From contig USPF01000011.1 of NCBI GenBank assembly GCA_900556555.1, positions 1-46,287 of the forward strand: a DNA stretch of 46,287 nt, read 5' to 3'. The notes beneath the pieces are model-generated. The model had not been told where the DNA came from. It saw only the letters and a program-made list of their open reading frames with translations, and ran no database searches. Made by a program: the position numbers and the translations under genes. The DNA comes from an uncultured Blautia sp. Its GTDB lineage: Bacteria; Bacillota; Clostridia; Lachnospirales; Lachnospiraceae. This document shows positions 43,095-46,287 of this stretch, piece after piece. Every line of letters begins with the position of its first letter. Position 1 is the first letter of the stretch.

Positions 43095-44498
43095 TTACAG
43101 AACATTTTTAATTGTATCCAGTACAGTACCATCTCTGTAGAGTACTTTGGCTACTACTTTGTCACCCATCTCCACCTTCTTTGGTACTCCTGCAATCTCT
43201 TCTGCAATCTGTTTTAACTCTTCAATGTCTTTTACAGGAAGTCCTGCTTTCACTAATTTTTCTTTTAATTCCTGCTGTTTTGGATTTACTGCGATTCCTC
43301 TTTGAGTAACTACTACATCCACAGTCTCGCCTGGTGTGGATTTGCAAAGCACTTCATCTACAATCAGCGGGAGTCTTGCACGAATCAGCGGTGCTACAAT
43401 AATCGCCAGCTTTGAGCCTGCTGCAGTGTCACTGTGTCCGCCGGAACCGCCCATAATATATCCATTGGAATCTGTATGTACATTGACATTAAAGTTTACA
43501 TCAACCTGTGTTGCTCCTAAAATTACAACATCCAGACTGTCCACTGCTGCACTTTTTGCAGCCGGTGATGCATAACGCATAGCAGAAATTTCCTGATGTT
43601 TCGGATTCTCACGGATAGATTCAATTGCCTTTAAATCAAAACACTGTACATCCAAAATCGTATCAAAATAACCTTTATTGGCCATATCAACCATATAACC
43701 AGTAATTCCACCCATACAGAAGCTGCCTTTGATATGATCTTTTTCCATCATCTCTTCTACATACTTAGCAACCGCAAGAGAAGCACCTCCTGCACCTGTC
43801 TGGAAAGAAAATCCATCTTTTAAATAGCCGGAATGTTTTACTACCTGAGAAGCCAGGCCTGCAATCCTAAGGCCTACCGGGTCACGGGTGATTTTGGTTG
43901 TTCCAGAAACAATCTTAGCTGGATCTCCAATCTGTGGAACTTCTACCACATAATCCACATAACCTTCGTTAATGGAAGTGTCCTTTAAAGGATAGCTTAC
44001 CAGGTTATCTGTGATTACAACGACTTTCTTTGCATGAACAGCATCGGAAAAAGCATATCCAAGAGAACCACATGCAGATGGACCATATTTTCCACTGCAG
44101 TTTCCCATGTTGTCTGCTGTAGGTGCTGCTAAGAATGCAATATCGATTTTGGAAGAACCATTTTCCATGTCACCTGCTCTTCCGCCGTGTGTTCTGAAAA
44201 TAACCGGCTTCTCCATAATCCCCTGGGAAATTGCCTTTCCGACTCTTCCACCCATGTAGTTACATTCGATTCCTGTAACTACACCATTTTTAATATGCTC
44301 AATAATCGGTTCATGTACATCGAAAACAGAGCTGGCATTTACAGTCAAATCTTTGATTCCCATAGCTGCTGCTTCTTCCAGAACCATATTTAATACATAA
44401 TCTCCATTACGCATATGATGATGAAAAGATATGGTCATACCATCTTTCAATCCAGTTTTTTCAATTGCCTCTTTTACAGAGCCGATTAATTTACTCAT
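43095..44498 (-). CDS. citF: Citrate lyase-type alpha subunit, probable citramalate lyase alpha
   Basis: A 467-residue CoA-transferase-like subunit that moves the acyl-carrier protein between acetyl and citramalyl (or citryl) forms. Recognisable blocks are GMTISFHHHMRNGDYVLN, FRTHGGRAGDMENGSSKIDI, FQTGAGGASLAVAKYV and MGGSGGHSDTAAGSKL. It is somewhat shorter than E. coli CitF. The ATG at 44496-44498 overlaps the citE stop by four bases and has GGAGGT eight bases upstream. The methylaspartate neighbours make citramalate, not citrate, the likely substrate, giving acetate and pyruvate. CitC, CitG and CitX are not in the window. Confidence 0.9.
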   Translation of the reverse strand: MSKLIGSVKEAIEKTGLKDGMTISFHHHMRNGDYVLNMVLEEAAAMGIKDLTVNASSVFDVHEPIIEHIKNGVVTGIECNYMGGRVGKAISQGIMEKPVIFRTHGGRAGDMENGSSKIDIAFLAAPTADNMGNCSGKYGPSACGSLGYAFSDAVHAKKVVVITDNLVSYPLKDTSINEGYVDYVVEVPQIGDPAKIVSGTTKITRDPVGLRIAGLASQVVKHSGYLKDGFSFQTGAGGASLAVAKYVEEMMEKDHIKGSFCMGGITGYMVDMANKGYFDTILDVQCFDLKAIESIRENPKHQEISAMRYASPAAKSAAVDSLDVVILGATQVDVNFNVNVHTDSNGYIMGGSGGHSDTAAGSKLAIIVAPLIRARLPLIVDEVLCKSTPGETVDVVVTQRGIAVNPKQQELKEKLVKAGLPVKDIEELKQIAEEIAGVPKKVEMGDKVVAKVLYRDGTVLDTIKNVL

Positions 44499-45370
44499 CT
44501 GCATGCACCTCCATAAATGGCTTTTTCCATTTCCAGCACCTGCTGGGCACGTTTTACAATCGGTGCATCAATCATTTTACCTCTCAGGGAAATAACACCT
44601 TTGCCCTGGCGTTTACCTTCCTCAATGGCATCCATGACATCATGTGCATATTCGATTTCACTTTCTGTAGGTGAAAATACTGCATTCACAATATCTACAT
44701 GCCTTGGTGATATAACCGCCTTTCCTGCAAAGCCCAGACTCTTGGCAAATTCGGTATCTTTTTCCAGACCTTCCATATCTTCCACATCTGTAAACGGTGT
44801 GTCATAAGCTTCGATTCCACAGGCTCTTGCAGCACATACCAGACGGGTTCTTGCATAGAAAATTTCTTTTCCCTCTTTGGTACGTTTACAGTGCATATCA
44901 GCTGTGAAATCTTCTCCTCCTAAGAAAAGACCAATCACACGGTTATCAGAAGAAGCTATTTCAAATGCCTTTTCCACACCCATAGCAGTTTCAATCAGTG
45001 GAAGAATCTTCACAGTACCCACTTCCAGACCGCTTTCCTTTTCTACTTCTGCCATGTATGCAGAAACCTCCTGAATCATAGCACCGCCATTTACCTTAGT
45101 AGGCATGATCACATCTGGTTTCAGAGGGATAATGGCCTTTAAATCTGCTTTCCAGAACTCTGTATCTGTCGGATTGATTCTTACCACTACTTCACAGGAT
45201 GGAAAAGACTGATATTTTAATGCATTACGCACTAAAATTCTGGCTGCATCCTTTTCATCTGGAGATACAGCATCTTCCAGGTCGAAAATAATAGTATCTG
45301 CTCCCAGAGTGTCTCCATTAATCAGCATATTTGGGGTATTTCCCGGTAAAAATAACATGGTTCGTCTCAT
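44495..45370 (-). CDS. citE: Citrate lyase-type beta subunit, probable citramalate lyase beta
   Basis: A 291-residue CitE/HpcH-type lyase subunit that cleaves the acyl thioester. Family blocks are MRRTMLFLPGNTPNML, ADTIIFDLEDAVSPDEKDAA near residue 25-44, ILPLIETAMGVEKAFEIA and FLGGEDFTADMHCKRTKEG, with metal-binding Glu and Asp. It is two bases downstream of citD and overlaps citF. Citrate versus citramalate specificity is inferred from the operon and not from residues. Confidence 0.92.
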   Translation of the reverse strand: MRRTMLFLPGNTPNMLINGDTLGADTIIFDLEDAVSPDEKDAARILVRNALKYQSFPSCEVVVRINPTDTEFWKADLKAIIPLKPDVIMPTKVNGGAMIQEVSAYMAEVEKESGLEVGTVKILPLIETAMGVEKAFEIASSDNRVIGLFLGGEDFTADMHCKRTKEGKEIFYARTRLVCAARACGIEAYDTPFTDVEDMEGLEKDTEFAKSLGFAGKAVISPRHVDIVNAVFSPTESEIEYAHDVMDAIEEGKRQGKGVISLRGKMIDAPIVKRAQQVLEMEKAIYGGACR

Positions 45371-45372
45371 TT

Positions 45373-45639
45373 TTATTCAACTCCCCCTCTTTTCAGTGCT
45401 GTCTCCATTCTGGCCCTGATTACACAGTCCAGAGCACCTTTGTCTTTGATAAAGATTTTTCCTGTTGTCACATCAAATTCCTGTAATGTGTCCAGCACCG
45501 CAGCCCGGATGGAATCCATGTACTGATTAGCGACAACCGAGTCAATCTCAAGGGTCAGTTCTTTTTCGTCTGGCTCTATCTGAATAAACAAATCACTGGA
45601 TTCCAGGGTTCCTGCTACTGCATTTTTTAAAATCTTCAC
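45373..45639 (-). CDS. citD: Citrate lyase-type acyl carrier protein (gamma subunit)
   Basis: An 88-residue acyl carrier protein. Ser14 in AVAGTLESSDLFI is the expected attachment site for the phosphoribosyl-dephospho-CoA prosthetic group, and DKGALDCVIRARMETAL is the C-terminal family block. It carries the acetyl and citramalyl thioesters for the alpha and beta subunits. The order citD-citE-citF is standard. Enzymes that make and attach the cofactor are outside the window. Confidence 0.92.
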   Translation of the reverse strand: MKILKNAVAGTLESSDLFIQIEPDEKELTLEIDSVVANQYMDSIRAAVLDTLQEFDVTTGKIFIKDKGALDCVIRARMETALKRGGVE

Positions 45640-45688
45640 AGGTTTTCTCCTTTCATCATTTCCTTTTATGAAACGTATTTTCTATAAC

Positions 45689-46287
45689 TTATTCAACCAC
45701 GCTTTTGGAAACTCCTGCCTGTGCAAGGATTTTCTGTTCAAAAGCAATTGCTTTCTTTTCCAATACTGCCACTTCATCAGAAGTAGCTTTTACAAACTCT
45801 TCATCCTTAATGGATTCCAGATTGATTTTTACATTGAATAATGCACCTAATACTGCAGTTCTTGCCATCATAGTAGCAACAAGTGCATCTGTAACGGCTG
45901 TTTTATTTCCTTTTGTAACCATAGTTTCTGCATAAGGAAGCACCTCATATGCTGCCTTTGCAACAGACAGAGGAACAGCAACTGCTGCTTTTAACCCATT
46001 CTGCATAGCTTCTGTACGTGCTGCCTTTTCTTCTTCTGTTTCCTTCGGAAGAGTAAGTGCCTGCATATATAAATCAAAAGATTCACTGTCTCGTTTAATG
46101 TCTACCAGAAGCTGTTCACAGATTTTATGCATAGGCTCTACAGCTGCCTTCATTTCTTCTTCTACTTCTGCATATTTTTTCTTTCCGATTGTCAGTCCTG
46201 CCACCATCTCTGTAAGAGCCGCTGCTAAAGCACCAGCGAGGGCGGAAATACTTCCGCCCCCTGGTACTGGTTCATTAGAGGCTGTCT
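45689..46287 (-). CDS. Cyclodeaminase/cyclohydrolase family protein (FTCD_C/FchA-like), 5' part beyond the window
   Basis: About 199 codons are present and the gene continues past the right edge. The frame runs upstream of the internal ATG at 46207 as PVPGGGSISALAGALAAALT, the conserved N-terminal motif of formimidoyl-THF cyclodeaminase and methenyl-THF cyclohydrolase (FchA) proteins. An ATG-only start at 46207 would lose it, so that ATG is internal. The enzyme converts 5-formimino-THF to methenyl-THF, or methenyl-THF to formyl-THF. Formimino-THF arises in histidine breakdown, which also yields glutamate, the substrate of the following genes. It reads into citD after 49 bases. Confidence 0.85.
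   Translation of the reverse strand, partial: TASNEPVPGGGSISALAGALAAALTEMVAGLTIGKKKYAEVEEEMKAAVEPMHKICEQLLVDIKRDSESFDLYMQALTLPKETEEEKAARTEAMQNGLKAAVAVPLSVAKAAYEVLPYAETMVTKGNKTAVTDALVATMMARTAVLGALFNVKINLESIKDEEFVKATSDEVAVLEKKAIAFEQKILAQAGVSKSVVE

Overview
The window looks like part of a low-GC Firmicutes chromosome, most likely an anaerobic gut Lachnospiraceae (Clostridia). This rests on strong GGAGG-type ribosome-binding sites, a PotC-PotD fusion, accessory genes for selenium-dependent molybdenum hydroxylases, a methylaspartate glutamate-fermentation operon and an Rpn-type nuclease remnant. No rRNA, tRNA, CRISPR array, prophage or intact transposase is visible. Functions are recognised from sequence motifs only, and the genus cannot be fixed.

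Layout. 1-3.7 kb (+): polyamine ABC transporter (potA end, potB, fused potCD) and an RluA-type pseudouridine synthase, closed by a terminator. 3.8-6.9 kb (-): orphan MacB-like ATPase, UPF0303 protein, trpS and a methyltransferase. 7.1-11.2 kb: an accessory patch with a truncated Rpn nuclease, DUF6054, luxS, a probably frameshifted DJ-1/PfpI gene, an internally deleted GNAT gene and a (+) run of GNAT, NimA-like flavoprotein, DUF4177 and GNAT. 11.3-16.4 kb: a glycoside module (GPH symporter and cytosolic GH3 enzyme, divergent AraC regulator). 16.4-21.2 kb (-): an ABC-F ATPase followed by the selenium/molybdenum cofactor set DUF3343, YedF, YqeB and a YqeC-MocA fusion. 21.4-22.4 kb (+): a Ca2+/Na+ antiporter. 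22.4-29.1 kb (-): a heterodimeric ABC exporter, deoC and three membrane-lipid genes (CDP-alcohol phosphatidyltransferase, PlsY, diacylglycerol glycosyltransferase). 29.3-30.7 kb (-): an AlbA_2-domain regulator whose promoter is overlaid by operator-like repeats. 30.7-35.5 kb (-): AlaX-type editing protein, homoserine dehydrogenase, PHP protein, SseB-domain protein and DUF2284 protein.

35.6-46.3 kb (-) is the metabolic centrepiece. Eleven genes read leftward from beyond the right edge to a terminator near 35.6 kb: FTCD_C/FchA-like cyclodeaminase, citD, citE, citF, glmS, glmL, glmE, methylaspartate ammonia-lyase, an uncharacterised P-loop protein, and the two subunits of a class I fumarase-type hydratase. 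Together they can turn glutamate into 3-methylaspartate, mesaconate, citramalate, and then acetate plus pyruvate. The 'fumarase' is therefore probably mesaconase and the 'citrate lyase' probably citramalate lyase. The cyclodeaminase suggests a link to histidine breakdown, which yields glutamate and formimino-tetrahydrofolate.

The least explained items are the P-loop protein, which carries a C-terminal region like the AlaX/AlaRS second additional domain with an altered zinc motif; a pair of related, inverted, strongly structured elements between glmE and the ammonia-lyase gene; and the repeat-covered promoter of the AlbA_2 regulator.
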